The notes beneath the pieces were generated by a model. It did no database searches. It saw only the letters and a list, made by a program, of their open reading frames with translations, and was not told the origin of the DNA. Below, in pieces: positions 35,960-45,050 of a stretch of 64,000 bases of DNA (the first letter of the stretch is position 1; every line of letters begins with the position of its first letter). Location: NCBI GenBank assembly GCA_020630195.1, contig JAHDBV010000003.1, positions 1 through 64,000 on the forward strand. The letters are read 5' to 3'. This DNA comes from Acidimicrobiales bacterium (GTDB lineage: Bacteria > Actinomycetota > Acidimicrobiia > Acidimicrobiales > SZUA-35). A program made the position numbers and the translations under genes.

Positions 35960-38383
35960 ATGGCCATGCCGGATCTCTCACGTGCGCTCGCCCCCTGGCG
36001 GCGGCTCCAGCTCGGCCAGAAGGCCGCGCTCGCACTGCTGGTGTCCTGTATCCCGCTCGTGTTGATGGGTCTGCAGATCTCGGCGATCGCCGGTGAGCAG
36101 CTGCGGGCGCAGACCCTCCAGTCGCTCGAACTGGCCTCGACACTCGGCTCGGAACGGGTGTCGGTCTCGATCGATCACCTCGAGGAACGTGTCGCCGAGA
36201 TCGCGGCCACCCCCGAGTTCCGCGACATCGTCGCCGACCACGCCGAACGCTCGTCGGAGAGCACGGTGCAGCGCTTCGCCGACATCACGGCCGACCTGCG
36301 CACCGGACTCGCCCCGGACGGCCTCGTCGGGATCGCGGTGTACGAACGCGGCCAGCCGACACCCCTCGCCGCCGACGGGTTGCTCGCCCCCGAGTCGACC
36401 TCGACGGCCCTGCGTGACGCCACCCCCGACGGGATCGTGAACGTCGCCGACGCCTTCGTCGCCGACGGGGTCGCCCACCTGCCGGTCGTGCGACGCGTGT
36501 CGGTCGATGGTTCGAAGTCGATCGAACTCGTGACCCAGTGGAGCCTCGACACCGTCGTCCCCACCGACGACCTGTCCGGACTCGGCCGCACGGCCCGGTC
36601 CGAACTCGGCGCGTTCCAGGCCGACGGCCGGGTCGTCGTGCTGCGCTCCTGGAACGCCGACCGGGTCGGTGTCGCCGAAGCCCTCGAGGTCTCCACCACC
36701 GCGGCCGGGATCCAGATCGACGACACCGGCGAGACGGTGCGGGCCACCGCCCGGATCGACGGGCTCGGTTGGGTCCATGTGACCGAGGTCGAACGCGACG
36801 AGCTCTACGCCGATCTCGCCGGGGTCCGTGACGCCCTCATCGCGGTGTTCATGGGCGCCGGACTCGTCGTGCTCACCGTCGGAGCGGTGCTGTTCCGCTC
36901 GTTCACCCGCCGCCTCGGTCGGGTGACCGCGGTGGCCGAGTCGATCGCCGAGGGCGACCTCACCGTCCGGATCGACGACCCCCAGGCCGACGAGGTCGGT
37001 CGTCTCTCGACCGCGTTCGACACGATGGCGGTGAGCCTCGCCACCGACATCGATCGCCGGGAACGGGTCGAGCAGCAGCTCGCCTTCCAGGCCACCCACG
37101 ACGCCCTCACCGGCCTGCCGAACCGGATGGCCCTGACCGACCATCTCGACACACTCGTCGCCGACCCGACGAACCACCCGGTCTCGGTGTGCTTCGTCGA
37201 CCTCGACGGGTTCAAGGCCGTCAACGATCAGCTCGGTCACGCGGCCGGTGACGAACTCCTCAGCCGGGCGGCACAACGGCTGTCCGACGTGACCCGGACC
37301 CACGACTACGTGGCCCGACTCGGTGGTGACGAGTTCGTCCTCGTGTTCCCCTCCACCGGGGCCAACGAGGCCTCCGCCATGGCCGAGCGGATCGTCGCCG
37401 CACTCGAACTGCCCTTCGAGGTCGCCGATGCCGAGGTCGAGATCTCGGCCTCCATCGGTGTGGCCGACGCGACCGATCCGACCGAGGCCAGTGAGCTCAT
37501 CCGCCAGGCCGACATCGCCATGTACCGGGCCAAGGCGCTCGGCAAGGGCCAGGCCGCCGTCGTCGACCCCGAGACGTTGCGGGAACTCGACGATCGCCTC
37601 CAGATGGCCGCGCAGCTGCGTGAGGCCCTCGTCGGTGACGGGCTCGAGTTGGTGTTCCTCCCCATCGTCGATCTCGCCAGCCGTCGCCTGGTGGCCGTCG
37701 AAGCCGAGGTCTGCTGGCATCACCCCGACCGCGGCGTCATCGCCGGCGACGAGTTCGAGCAGTTCCTCACCAGTGCCGGCCTCGAGTCGTTGGTCGACGA
37801 GTGGACGATCCGCACCGCACTCGGCACCTGGGCCGACCTCACCGTCGACGGCTTCGCCATCGACGACCTCGAGCTCGCGATCAACCTCGGCAAACGCACC
37901 TTCCTCACCCCGAAGACCCGCCAGGTCCTGCGGAAGTCGCTGAACCGGCACGAGCTCCGCGCCGACCGGCTCCGGCTCGAAGTCGACGAGACGGTGTTGC
38001 GGGCCAACCGTGACGGCCTCGCCGATGCGTTCGCCGGTTACCGGGCCCTCGGTGTGCACGTGATCATCGACCGGTTCGGCTCGGACTACTCGAACCTCGA
38101 TCGTCTCCGTCGCCTCGCGATCGACGGGGTGAAGCTCTCGGCCGGCGCCGATGGCCTCACCGACCGGGACGATCTCCCGGGCAGAGCCCTCGTCGGCTCA
38201 CTCGCCACCCTGGCCGAGGCCGCCGGACTCCGTGTCGGTGCGACGGGTATCGATCGCGCCGACGCGCGTGACCGGCTCGTCGAGCTCGGCTGCCACGAAG
38301 GTCAGGGCTCCTGGCTCTCGGAGCCGCTGACCCGACGCCAGCTGGAGCGTCTCGTCGAGTCCCGCCACCTGCTCGAAGCCTGA
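35960..38383 (+). CDS. membrane GGDEF diguanylate cyclase with a degenerate EAL domain
   Basis: 807 aa. Helix at about 24-45, extracytoplasmic sensor (about 46-290), second helix (about 293-312), HAMP linker, GGDEF domain (about 370-530) and EAL-like domain (about 550-800). The GGDEF half looks active: RLGGDEFVLVF, with the inhibitory I-site RTHD exactly five residues before GGDEF. The EAL half has lost key residues: EAL is EAE, the R of the xxRW motif is Cys, DDFG is DRFG and the KID motif is KLS. It probably makes c-di-GMP but does not degrade it. Start has GGAGG at 5 nt. Unusual neighbour of Mo-enzyme maturation genes. Confidence 0.9.
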   Translation: MAMPDLSRALAPWRRLQLGQKAALALLVSCIPLVLMGLQISAIAGEQLRAQTLQSLELASTLGSERVSVSIDHLEERVAEIAATPEFRDIVADHAERSSESTVQRFADITADLRTGLAPDGLVGIAVYERGQPTPLAADGLLAPESTSTALRDATPDGIVNVADAFVADGVAHLPVVRRVSVDGSKSIELVTQWSLDTVVPTDDLSGLGRTARSELGAFQADGRVVVLRSWNADRVGVAEALEVSTTAAGIQIDDTGETVRATARIDGLGWVHVTEVERDELYADLAGVRDALIAVFMGAGLVVLTVGAVLFRSFTRRLGRVTAVAESIAEGDLTVRIDDPQADEVGRLSTAFDTMAVSLATDIDRRERVEQQLAFQATHDALTGLPNRMALTDHLDTLVADPTNHPVSVCFVDLDGFKAVNDQLGHAAGDELLSRAAQRLSDVTRTHDYVARLGGDEFVLVFPSTGANEASAMAERIVAALELPFEVADAEVEISASIGVADATDPTEASELIRQADIAMYRAKALGKGQAAVVDPETLRELDDRLQMAAQLREALVGDGLELVFLPIVDLASRRLVAVEAEVCWHHPDRGVIAGDEFEQFLTSAGLESLVDEWTIRTALGTWADLTVDGFAIDDLELAINLGKRTFLTPKTRQVLRKSLNRHELRADRLRLEVDETVLRANRDGLADAFAGYRALGVHVIIDRFGSDYSNLDRLRRLAIDGVKLSAGADGLTDRDDLPGRALVGSLATLAEAAGLRVGATGIDRADARDRLVELGCHEGQGSWLSEPLTRRQLERLVESRHLLEA

Positions 38384-38409
38384 CCCGAGCCCCGCCACGT
38401 CCGCGCCGT

Positions 38410-38415
38410 TAGGTT
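38410..38415 (+). promoter_or_regulatory. leaderless-type -10 box of mocA-coxG
   Basis: TAGGTT ends 6 nt before ATG 38422; no Shine-Dalgarno sequence. Confidence 0.5.
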
Positions 38416-38421
38416 GCCGGC

Positions 38422-38988
38422 ATGCGTCGTCGGGGAATCGCGGGTGTGTTGTTGGCCGCCGGGGCGGGATCCCGGTTCGCCGGGCCCGACCACAAGCTGC
38501 GATCCGAGGTGCGTGGCCGCCCACTCGTGTCGTGGCAGCTCGACGCCATGGCCGCCGCCGGGTTCGACCGCTGCTTCGTCGTCACCGGTGCGGTGGACCT
38601 GTCCGACCTGGTGCCCGACGGCGTGACCGAGGTGCACCATGCCGGATGGGCCGACGGCCAGGCCGGATCACTGCAGGCCGGTATCACCGCCGTCCGTGAA
38701 GCGGAGCTCGGCGCCGCGGTGGTGGGCGTGGCCGACACCCCCGGGGTCACCGTCGCCGCGTGGCGGGTGGTGGGGGCCTCGGCCGGGCCGATCGTGGTGG
38801 CGAGTTTCGACGGAGCCCACCGCCCACCGGTGAAGCTGGAGTCCGAGGTCTTCGACCTGTTGCCCACCGACGGCGACGAAGGAGCACGCGCCCTGCTCCG
38901 GGATCGGCCGGATCTCGTTTCTGCGGTACCGTGCCCGGGCGACCCATCCGACATCGACACCGAGGAAGACCGGAACCGATGGAGCTGA
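38422..38988 (+). CDS. mocA: MocA/MobA-like molybdenum cofactor nucleotidyltransferase
   Basis: 188 aa. The nucleotide loop GVLLAAGAGSRFAGPDHKL and the Mg-site region GVADTPGVT define the MobA/MocA family. In a cluster with cox genes it most likely makes molybdopterin cytosine dinucleotide, the cofactor of CoxL. The end overlaps coxG by 10 bp, so the two are coupled. Confidence 0.85.
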   Translation: MRRRGIAGVLLAAGAGSRFAGPDHKLRSEVRGRPLVSWQLDAMAAAGFDRCFVVTGAVDLSDLVPDGVTEVHHAGWADGQAGSLQAGITAVREAELGAAVVGVADTPGVTVAAWRVVGASAGPIVVASFDGAHRPPVKLESEVFDLLPTDGDEGARALLRDRPDLVSAVPCPGDPSDIDTEEDRNRWS

Positions 38989-39722
38989 CCAACGACTTCG
39001 TCGTCGACCGACCCGTCGACGAGACCTGGACGATCCTGAACGATCTCGAGTTCATCGCCCCCTGCATGCCCGGGGCCCAGCTCCAGGAGATCGAGGGTGA
39101 CGAGTACCGAGGGGTCGTGAAGGTCAAGGTGGGCCCGATCACCGCCCAGTACAAGGGCAAGGCCCGGTTCGTCGAGCAGGACGAGGCGAACAAGACCGCC
39201 AAGCTCAAGGCCGAGGGGCGCGACCCCCGCCAGGGCAACGCCAACGCCATGGTCACCGCCACCATGAGCGCCGGCGAGGCGCCCGACACGACCAACGTGA
39301 CGGTGCACACCGATCTCGCGCTGTCCGGCAAGATCGCCAGCTTCGGCCGCGGCGCCATCGAGGACGTCTCCAAGAAGATCCTCGGCCAGTTCGTCGACAA
39401 CCTCCGCGACAAGCTCGCCGAAGGTGCCGGTCCCGCCGCCGAGGCCGCCGCGCCCGCGGCGGCTGCCGCTCCGGCCGCTGCCGCTGCTGCGCCCGCCGCT
39501 GCCGCCGAGGCCGTCGCCGATCCCGCTCCGGCCGCCGAGCCGGCGGCCGCCGCCGAGCCCGCCGCACCGGCGGTGCGCAAGATCGACTCGCCCGAGGCCG
39601 AGCCCGTCGACCTCCTCGACGTCGCCGGCGACTCGATGGTGAAGCGCCTCGCACCGGTGCTCGGTGGCCTGGTGCTCCTGCTCGTGCTGCGGATGATCCT
39701 CCGCGGCGGCAGCGACGACTGA
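38979..39722 (+). CDS. coxG: CoxG-type SRPBCC protein with Ala-rich linker and membrane anchor
   Basis: 247 aa from ATG 38979; the track starts 73 codons early. MELTNDFVVDRPVDETWTILND and CMPGAQLQEIEGDEYRGVVKVKVGP are typical of CoxG, which attaches the hydroxylase to the membrane. After the SRPBCC fold (about 1-147) comes a ~50-residue Ala/Pro/Glu linker. One C-terminal helix (VLGGLVLLLVLRMIL) follows. Ten-bp overlap with mocA. Confidence 0.9.
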   Translation: MELTNDFVVDRPVDETWTILNDLEFIAPCMPGAQLQEIEGDEYRGVVKVKVGPITAQYKGKARFVEQDEANKTAKLKAEGRDPRQGNANAMVTATMSAGEAPDTTNVTVHTDLALSGKIASFGRGAIEDVSKKILGQFVDNLRDKLAEGAGPAAEAAAPAAAAAPAAAAAAPAAAAEAVADPAPAAEPAAAAEPAAPAVRKIDSPEAEPVDLLDVAGDSMVKRLAPVLGGLVLLLVLRMILRGGSDD

Positions 39723-39730
39723 CAGCGTCG

Positions 39731-40261
39731 ATGACGGATCGGGTGGTCGCCTCGACGGCTGCGGAGGCCGGTGCCGACGCGCCGACCGACGACCTGGCCG
39801 AGGTCGTGACGCGGCTGCTCGGACGCAAACCGATGGGACGGTTCTCCGTCGTGGTCGCCCGACCCGACGGCACCCCGGCGGTGCTGCGCAACGCCCCGCT
39901 GCTCGACGACGGCCGTCCGATGCCGACGACGTTCTGGCTCGCCGATCCGGCGCTCAACAAGGCGATCGGCACCCTCGAAGCCGAGGGCGGGGTCAAGGCC
40001 GCCGAAGCGGCGATCCCCGCCGCGGACATCGCGGCGACCCACGCCCGCGCCGATGCCCGTCGGGCCGCCGAACTCCCCGCAGGCCACGACGGCCCCGCAC
40101 CGTCGGGCGGCGTGGGCGGCACCCGACAGGGCGTCAAGTGCCTGCATGCGCACTACGCCAACTGGCTCGCCGGTGACGAGGACCCGGTCGGGGCATGGGT
40201 CGATGCCCGGCTCCGACTCGTCGGCCGACACTGGCGTGACGACCGGGGCGACGCCGCATGA
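39731..40261 (+). CDS. DUF501 family protein
   Basis: 176 aa. LLGRKPMGRFSVVVARPDGTPAVLRNAPLLDDGRPMPTTFWL and VKCLHAHYANWLAG are DUF501 hallmarks. The function of the family is unknown, but it is nearly always found between a DivIC-like gene and ppx in actinobacteria. Here only the ppx side is retained; the divIC neighbour is 12 kb away. Four-bp overlap with ppx. Confidence 0.9.
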   Translation: MTDRVVASTAAEAGADAPTDDLAEVVTRLLGRKPMGRFSVVVARPDGTPAVLRNAPLLDDGRPMPTTFWLADPALNKAIGTLEAEGGVKAAEAAIPAADIAATHARADARRAAELPAGHDGPAPSGGVGGTRQGVKCLHAHYANWLAGDEDPVGAWVDARLRLVGRHWRDDRGDAA

Positions 40262-41181
40262 CCAGGGTGGCGGTGGATCTCGGCACCAACACGCTGCGAT
40301 GGCTGATCGACACCGGTGACGGTGCTCCTCGGCGGGCCGTGCGGATGTGCGGGCTCGGTCGAGATCTCGAGCGCACGAAGGCCTTCCATCCCGACGCCCT
40401 GGCCGCGGTCGACGCCGGCCTGGCCGAGCTCGCCACCGAACTCGCCGGTCTCGCCGGCCCCCGCATCCGTGCCGTGTCGACCGCCGTGGCCCGGCGTGTC
40501 GACGACGTCGAACCGCTCGCCGCGCTGGTGCGGTCGCACCTCGGGGTCGAACTCGAGGTCGTCTCCGGCGAGGACGAAGCGGCACTCGCCGCCGCCGGGG
40601 TGACCGCCGGGCTGCCCGATCTCGCCGGTGCCGGCCCCGTCGTCGTGATCGACATCGGGGGCGGTTCCACCGAGTTCGTCCTGCTCGACGACGGCGCCGT
40701 GACGGCGGCGATGTCGCTCGACATCGGCGCCCGCACCGTCACCGACCAGTACCTCGACAGCGATCCTCCCCGGGCCGCCGAGCTGTCGGCCGCTCTCTCG
40801 GTCATCGAGCTCTATCTCGACGATCTCCGTCGGGATCGTCCGGCCATCACCGACGCCATCGACGACGGTGCCTCCGTGGTGATGGTCGCCGGCACGGCCA
40901 CCACCGTCGCCGCCGTGGAGATCGGACTGCTCGAGTGGGATCCCGCCCGGGTGCACGGCTTCGAGCTCGACAAGCCGGCGGCCGAGGACGTCTACCGGAC
41001 CCTCGCCACCGAGTCGGCCGAGGATCGGGCCTTCAACCCCGGCCTGCCCGCCGACCGGGTCGACGTGATCGTCGGCGGCTGTTGCGTGCTCGTCGAGACC
41101 ATGCGCCAACTCGGCATCGAGATGGTGACCGTCTCGGTCAGCGACCTGCTCGACGGGCTCCTGGCCTCGGTGGGGGACTGA
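40258..41181 (+). CDS. ppx: exopolyphosphatase (Ppx/GppA family)
   Basis: 307 aa, the short two-domain actinobacterial form without the C-terminal HD part. ASKHA phosphate loops are VAVDLGTNTLRWLI and VVIDIGGGSTEFVL; the catalytic Glu region is SGEDEAALAAAG. Start inside the DUF501 stop (ATGA). It hydrolyses polyphosphate or (p)ppGpp-related substrates. Confidence 0.92.
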   Translation: MTRVAVDLGTNTLRWLIDTGDGAPRRAVRMCGLGRDLERTKAFHPDALAAVDAGLAELATELAGLAGPRIRAVSTAVARRVDDVEPLAALVRSHLGVELEVVSGEDEAALAAAGVTAGLPDLAGAGPVVVIDIGGGSTEFVLLDDGAVTAAMSLDIGARTVTDQYLDSDPPRAAELSAALSVIELYLDDLRRDRPAITDAIDDGASVVMVAGTATTVAAVEIGLLEWDPARVHGFELDKPAAEDVYRTLATESAEDRAFNPGLPADRVDVIVGGCCVLVETMRQLGIEMVTVSVSDLLDGLLASVGD

Positions 41182-41792
41182 TGGCCACCATCCCGGCACC
41201 CACCGCCACGACGCTCATCGGTCGGCGCGTGATCCTGCGGCCGCTCCGCCAGGACGACTTCGGCTCGTGGCGCGAGGTCCGTCGTCGCAACCGCGACTGG
41301 TTGACCGTGTGGGAGCCGTCGCGGCTGCCCGGCAGTCCCGACGTCGTCGAGGACCGCAATGCGTTCGCCCTGCGCTGCCACGCACGGCATCGTGACTGGC
41401 AGAACGGTTCGGGGTACGGCTTCGGTGTGTTCGTCGCCGGTCACTTCGCCGGTGAGGTGAACATCAACTCGGTCCAGCGGGGTGCGTTCCAGAACGCCTA
41501 CATCGGCTACTGGATCGACGAGGCCAGGGCCGGCCACGGCTACACCCCCGAGGCCGTCGTGCACGTGCTCCGGTTCGGGTTCGAGACGCTCGGTCTCCAC
41601 CGCCTCCAGATCGCCATCGTGCCCCGCAACACCGCCTCGCTGCGTGTGGTCGACAAACTCGGCGTCCGTTCCGAGGGGGTCGCCCAGCGCTACCTCGAGA
41701 TCAACGGCACCTGGGAAGACCACGAACGGTTCGCCATGACGACCGAGGAGTGGACGGCCCGTCGCTCGGAGCTGCTGGGCGCCTGGCTGTAG
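41181..41792 (+). CDS. RimJ/RimL-type GNAT acetyltransferase
   Basis: 203 aa from ATG 41181 (TGATG with the ppx stop); the track frame begins far upstream. RRVILRPLRQDDFGSWREVR, YWIDEARAGHGYTPEAV and LHRLQIAIVPRNTASLRVVDKLG are typical of enzymes that acetylate ribosomal protein N-termini or small molecules. Last gene of the DUF501-ppx operon. Confidence 0.9.
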   Translation: MATIPAPTATTLIGRRVILRPLRQDDFGSWREVRRRNRDWLTVWEPSRLPGSPDVVEDRNAFALRCHARHRDWQNGSGYGFGVFVAGHFAGEVNINSVQRGAFQNAYIGYWIDEARAGHGYTPEAVVHVLRFGFETLGLHRLQIAIVPRNTASLRVVDKLGVRSEGVAQRYLEINGTWEDHERFAMTTEEWTARRSELLGAWL

Positions 41793-41839
41793 CCGTCGGC
41801 GCCTCGTCGGCGGACGGGCGACGCTGGACCCGGTCGAAC

Positions 41840-41845
41840 TAGCGT
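41840..41845 (+). promoter_or_regulatory. leaderless-type -10 box
   Basis: TAGCGT, 6 nt before ATG 41852; no Shine-Dalgarno sequence. Confidence 0.5.
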
Positions 41846-41851
41846 CGGCCC

Positions 41852-43552
41852 ATGGACGCCACCTTCACCGCACCAGGGCCCGGGAAGTGGGCGCTCGACC
41901 GCAGCCACTACGACGGCGGAACCACGCCGCTCGTGCAGGAACTGCTCGCCGGGGCGATGACCGACGCCGTCCGGGGCGTGTTCGACACGCTCGGGGTGCC
42001 CGCCGAGACCGTCGACTGCCGCTGGGTACACGGGTTCTGTTACACGCGTCTGCGTCCGCTCGTGCGGCCGGACCAGCCGAGCACGTCGGCCCCGCCCGCC
42101 GCCGCCGTCTGGTTGCTGTCCCGACTCCACCCCGAGTTCCGGCGCCGCAACAAGCTCGCACTCGAGAATCTCGAGACCTCACCCGCGCCGGCGGTGATCG
42201 ACGAGTGGCGCTCGACCATCCGACCACGGCTCGTCGAGATCAACCGTCGGCTCGGCGCGGTCGATCTCGACGCCGCGTCGACCGACGCCCTCGGTGCCCA
42301 TGTCACGGAGGTCATCGAGCACTGCGAGTTCACCTTCCGCGAGCACTTCCGTCTGCACGGCTACGACCTCGGTCCGATCGGCAACCTCATCATGGAGGCC
42401 GAGCCGTGGGGGCTCTCCGCCGGTGAGGTGGTCGCCGCACTCGCTGGCGCCTCACCCTCCACGACCGACCCGATCGACGAGCTGGCGGCGATCCACGCCG
42501 CCGTGGTGTCGGCCGGTGCCGTACCCGCCGAGCTCGGCTCCCTCGACGACGTCCGGGCGGCCTCACCCGAGGCCGCCCGTCTGCTCGAGGCCTACCTCGA
42601 TCGTCGCGGCACCGTCCTCTACGCCGGGTACGACGTCGAGTCGCCGACACTCGGCGAAGCCCCCGAGGTGGTGCTGGCCACGATCGTCAACACCGCCAGC
42701 CCGTCGGGCGACCACGAGGCCGCCGCGGCGCTGGTGGCCGACGAGCTCCGGGCCCGGGTCCCCGCCGGCGACCGCGATCGGTTCGACGAGTTGTTGGCCG
42801 AAGCCCGCGACGCCATGGATCTGCGCGACGACAACGGCCCGATCACGATCGAGTGGCCGACCGGGTTGCTCCGGTTGGCCGTGTTGGCGCTCGGGCGCCG
42901 GCTCGTGGCCGACGGTCGCCTCGATGGTGGTGCGCCCGATGCGTCGACGCTCGTGTTCGAACTCACCGTCGACGAGATCCGCACCGCGAGTCGCGGTGGG
43001 TCCGTTCCGGCGACGGCCGAGCTGGCCGACCGGCGTGCCGCCCGCCGCGCCGCCCTCGACCTCGATCCACCGCTCGCACTGGGCGACGACGAACCCTCAC
43101 CCGACCCGTCGGTGTTGCCGGAGGGTCTGCGACGCCTGATCGTCATGACCGAGACCGTGCTCGCCGAGCTCGGCATGAACGCGAACGACGTCGAGATCGG
43201 GGCCACGGCGGCCGAGGCCGCCGGTGCCGACGGGCTGCGGGGCACGGGCATCGGGATGGGTTCCGTCACCGGGATCGCCCGGGTCGCGACCACCGCCGAG
43301 GACGCGCTCGCCGGCCTCGAGCCGGGTGAGATCCTCGTGACCCGGATGACCAGCCCCGCCTACAACATGGTGCTCACGTTGGTCGACGGGCTCGTGACCA
43401 CCGACGGTGGCCCGATGAGCCACGCCGCCGTGCTCAGCCGTGAGCTCGGCATCCCGGCGGTGATCGGGGCCGCCGCCGCGATCGACCACGTCCGGACGGG
43501 CGATCGCATCACCGTCGACGCCGACCGGGGCGAGATCCGCCTCGGCGACTGA
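41852..43552 (+). CDS. PEP-utilising enzyme, mobile (swivel) domain protein, second copy
   Basis: 566 aa. The C-terminal swivel domain has GEILVTRMTSPAYNMVLTL and TTDGGPMSHAAVLSRELG with the phospho-acceptor His. The N-terminal ~440 residues are helical with no ATP-grasp or PEP barrel visible. Same architecture and size class as 7413-9146, but the upstream halves share little by eye. Possible roles are phosphotransfer component or degenerate PEP-synthase relative with partners in trans. Confidence 0.78.
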   Translation: MDATFTAPGPGKWALDRSHYDGGTTPLVQELLAGAMTDAVRGVFDTLGVPAETVDCRWVHGFCYTRLRPLVRPDQPSTSAPPAAAVWLLSRLHPEFRRRNKLALENLETSPAPAVIDEWRSTIRPRLVEINRRLGAVDLDAASTDALGAHVTEVIEHCEFTFREHFRLHGYDLGPIGNLIMEAEPWGLSAGEVVAALAGASPSTTDPIDELAAIHAAVVSAGAVPAELGSLDDVRAASPEAARLLEAYLDRRGTVLYAGYDVESPTLGEAPEVVLATIVNTASPSGDHEAAAALVADELRARVPAGDRDRFDELLAEARDAMDLRDDNGPITIEWPTGLLRLAVLALGRRLVADGRLDGGAPDASTLVFELTVDEIRTASRGGSVPATAELADRRAARRAALDLDPPLALGDDEPSPDPSVLPEGLRRLIVMTETVLAELGMNANDVEIGATAAEAAGADGLRGTGIGMGSVTGIARVATTAEDALAGLEPGEILVTRMTSPAYNMVLTLVDGLVTTDGGPMSHAAVLSRELGIPAVIGAAAAIDHVRTGDRITVDADRGEIRLGD

Positions 43553-43564
43553 GCGCGGCTCGGG

Positions 43565-44341
43565 TCAGCTCTTCGAGCTGATGCGGGCGGCCAGCTCGGC
43601 GAGGCGGGCCTGGAACTCGGGCTGCTGGGTCGAGTGGGCCTGGGGGGCGACTTCGTAGGCCACGGCGGCGTCCTGGGTGGTGATCGCACCGGACCGCATG
43701 TGGGCGAGCGACTTCTTCGTCTCGATGATGAGGTCCCGTGGTGCCGCCGCGGCGCGGGCCGCCATCTCCTGGGCGTGGGGGAGGAGCTGGCCGTCGTCGA
43801 CACACCGATGGGCCAACCCGACCCGGGCCGCCTCCTCACCGTCCATCACGTCGGAGAACAGGATCGCGGCCGCCGCGGTCTGCGGGGTCGTGATGTTCTG
43901 GAACATCCAGGTGTGCCCACCGCCGGGGTGGATGCCGAGCTGCATGAAGCGCACGTCGAAGCGGGCCTTCCGGGCCGCGAGGCGCACGTCGCAGATCAGG
44001 GCGAGGTTCATGCCCGCCCCGACGGCGGCGCCGTTCACGGCGGCGATGGTCGGCAACGGTGAGCGGCCGAACCGCAGGAAGCCCTGGTAGATCGCCATCA
44101 GGCTGCCTTCGGCGGCCTCGACGTCGGTGCTGCCGCCGAGGTGCGACAGGTCGGCGCCGGCGGAGAACGCCTTGCCCGCACCGGTGACCACGATGGCGCC
44201 GACGTTCGGGTCGGCGTCGACCCGGTCGAGGATCTCCTCCACCTCGTCACACATGGCGAGGGTCATCGCGTTGCGGCGGGTGGGATCGTCGAGGGTCACG
44301 GTGGCGACGCCGTCGGTGATGTCGAGGTGAGCAAGAGCCAT
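43565..44341 (-). CDS. enoyl-CoA hydratase/isomerase family protein
   Basis: 258 aa crotonase fold. The oxyanion-hole pieces are AFSAGADLSHLGG and AVNGAAVGAGMNLALICD. At the usual catalytic Glu site the sequence reads FMQLGIHPGGGHTWMF, so Gln/His replace acidic residues and hydratase activity cannot be assumed. CACACT ends 6 nt before the ATG, fitting a leaderless start. Standing alone, its acyl-CoA substrate is unknown. Confidence 0.88.
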   Translation of the reverse strand: MALAHLDITDGVATVTLDDPTRRNAMTLAMCDEVEEILDRVDADPNVGAIVVTGAGKAFSAGADLSHLGGSTDVEAAEGSLMAIYQGFLRFGRSPLPTIAAVNGAAVGAGMNLALICDVRLAARKARFDVRFMQLGIHPGGGHTWMFQNITTPQTAAAAILFSDVMDGEEAARVGLAHRCVDDGQLLPHAQEMAARAAAAPRDLIIETKKSLAHMRSGAITTQDAAVAYEVAPQAHSTQQPEFQARLAELAARISSKS

Positions 44342-44444
44342 GGCGGCAGTGTGGCATCCCGCACGACCCCGACACCACGCCGACCGTGGCCGGAGGTTCC
44401 CCGCCGGGGGGTGATCCGGTGGCAGCGCCGGGGCGGGACGGACC

Positions 44445-44450
44445 TACGAT
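44445..44450 (+). promoter_or_regulatory. leaderless-type -10 box of the maf operon
   Basis: TACGAT, 6 nt before GTG 44457; no Shine-Dalgarno sequence. Confidence 0.5.
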
Positions 44451-44456
44451 GCAGCG

Positions 44457-45050
44457 GTGGCGTTGATCCTCGCTTCGTCGTCGCCCCGACGGCTCGAGCT
44501 CCTGGGCCTCCACGGTCTCGAGCCGGTGGTGGCACCGGCGGACATCGACGAGACGCCGCGCCCGTCCGAATCGGCCGACGAGCTCGTTCGTCGGCTCGCG
44601 GCGGAGAAAGCCGCCACCATCGGTGCTCGCTCCGACGCCGACGCCGTGATCGTCGCCGCCGACACCATGGTGGTGCTCGACGGTGACCCGCTCGGCAAAC
44701 CCGTCGACGCCGACGAGGCCCGCTCGATGCTGCGCCGGCTCGACGGCCGGGAGCACCGGGTGCTCACCGGTGTCGCCGTGGCCACCGCGGACCGGCTCGA
44801 GGTCGAGGTGGCCGCCACCACCGTGTGGTTCCGGGCACTCGGGGACGAGCTGGTCGAGTGGTACGTCTCGACAGGGGAGTGGGACGGCAAGGCCGGGGCC
44901 TACGGCATCCAGGGGCGAGGCGCACTGCTCGTCGAGCGGATCGACGGCCCCTACGACAACGTCGTCGGCCTGCCGATGGTGACCCTCGATCGTCTGCTCC
45001 GACGGGTCGGCCCGGCTCTGCACAGCCTCGCCGAGGTGGCCGGTGTCTGA
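44457..45050 (+). CDS. maf: Maf-like nucleotide pyrophosphatase
   Basis: 197 aa. LILASSSPRRLELL, AEKAA, ADTMVVLDGDPLGKP and GKAGAYGIQGRGALLVERIDG are the Maf signatures. It hydrolyses modified or canonical NTPs and is linked to septum control in some bacteria. Overlaps the next gene by 8 bp. Confidence 0.94.
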   Translation: MALILASSSPRRLELLGLHGLEPVVAPADIDETPRPSESADELVRRLAAEKAATIGARSDADAVIVAADTMVVLDGDPLGKPVDADEARSMLRRLDGREHRVLTGVAVATADRLEVEVAATTVWFRALGDELVEWYVSTGEWDGKAGAYGIQGRGALLVERIDGPYDNVVGLPMVTLDRLLRRVGPALHSLAEVAGV

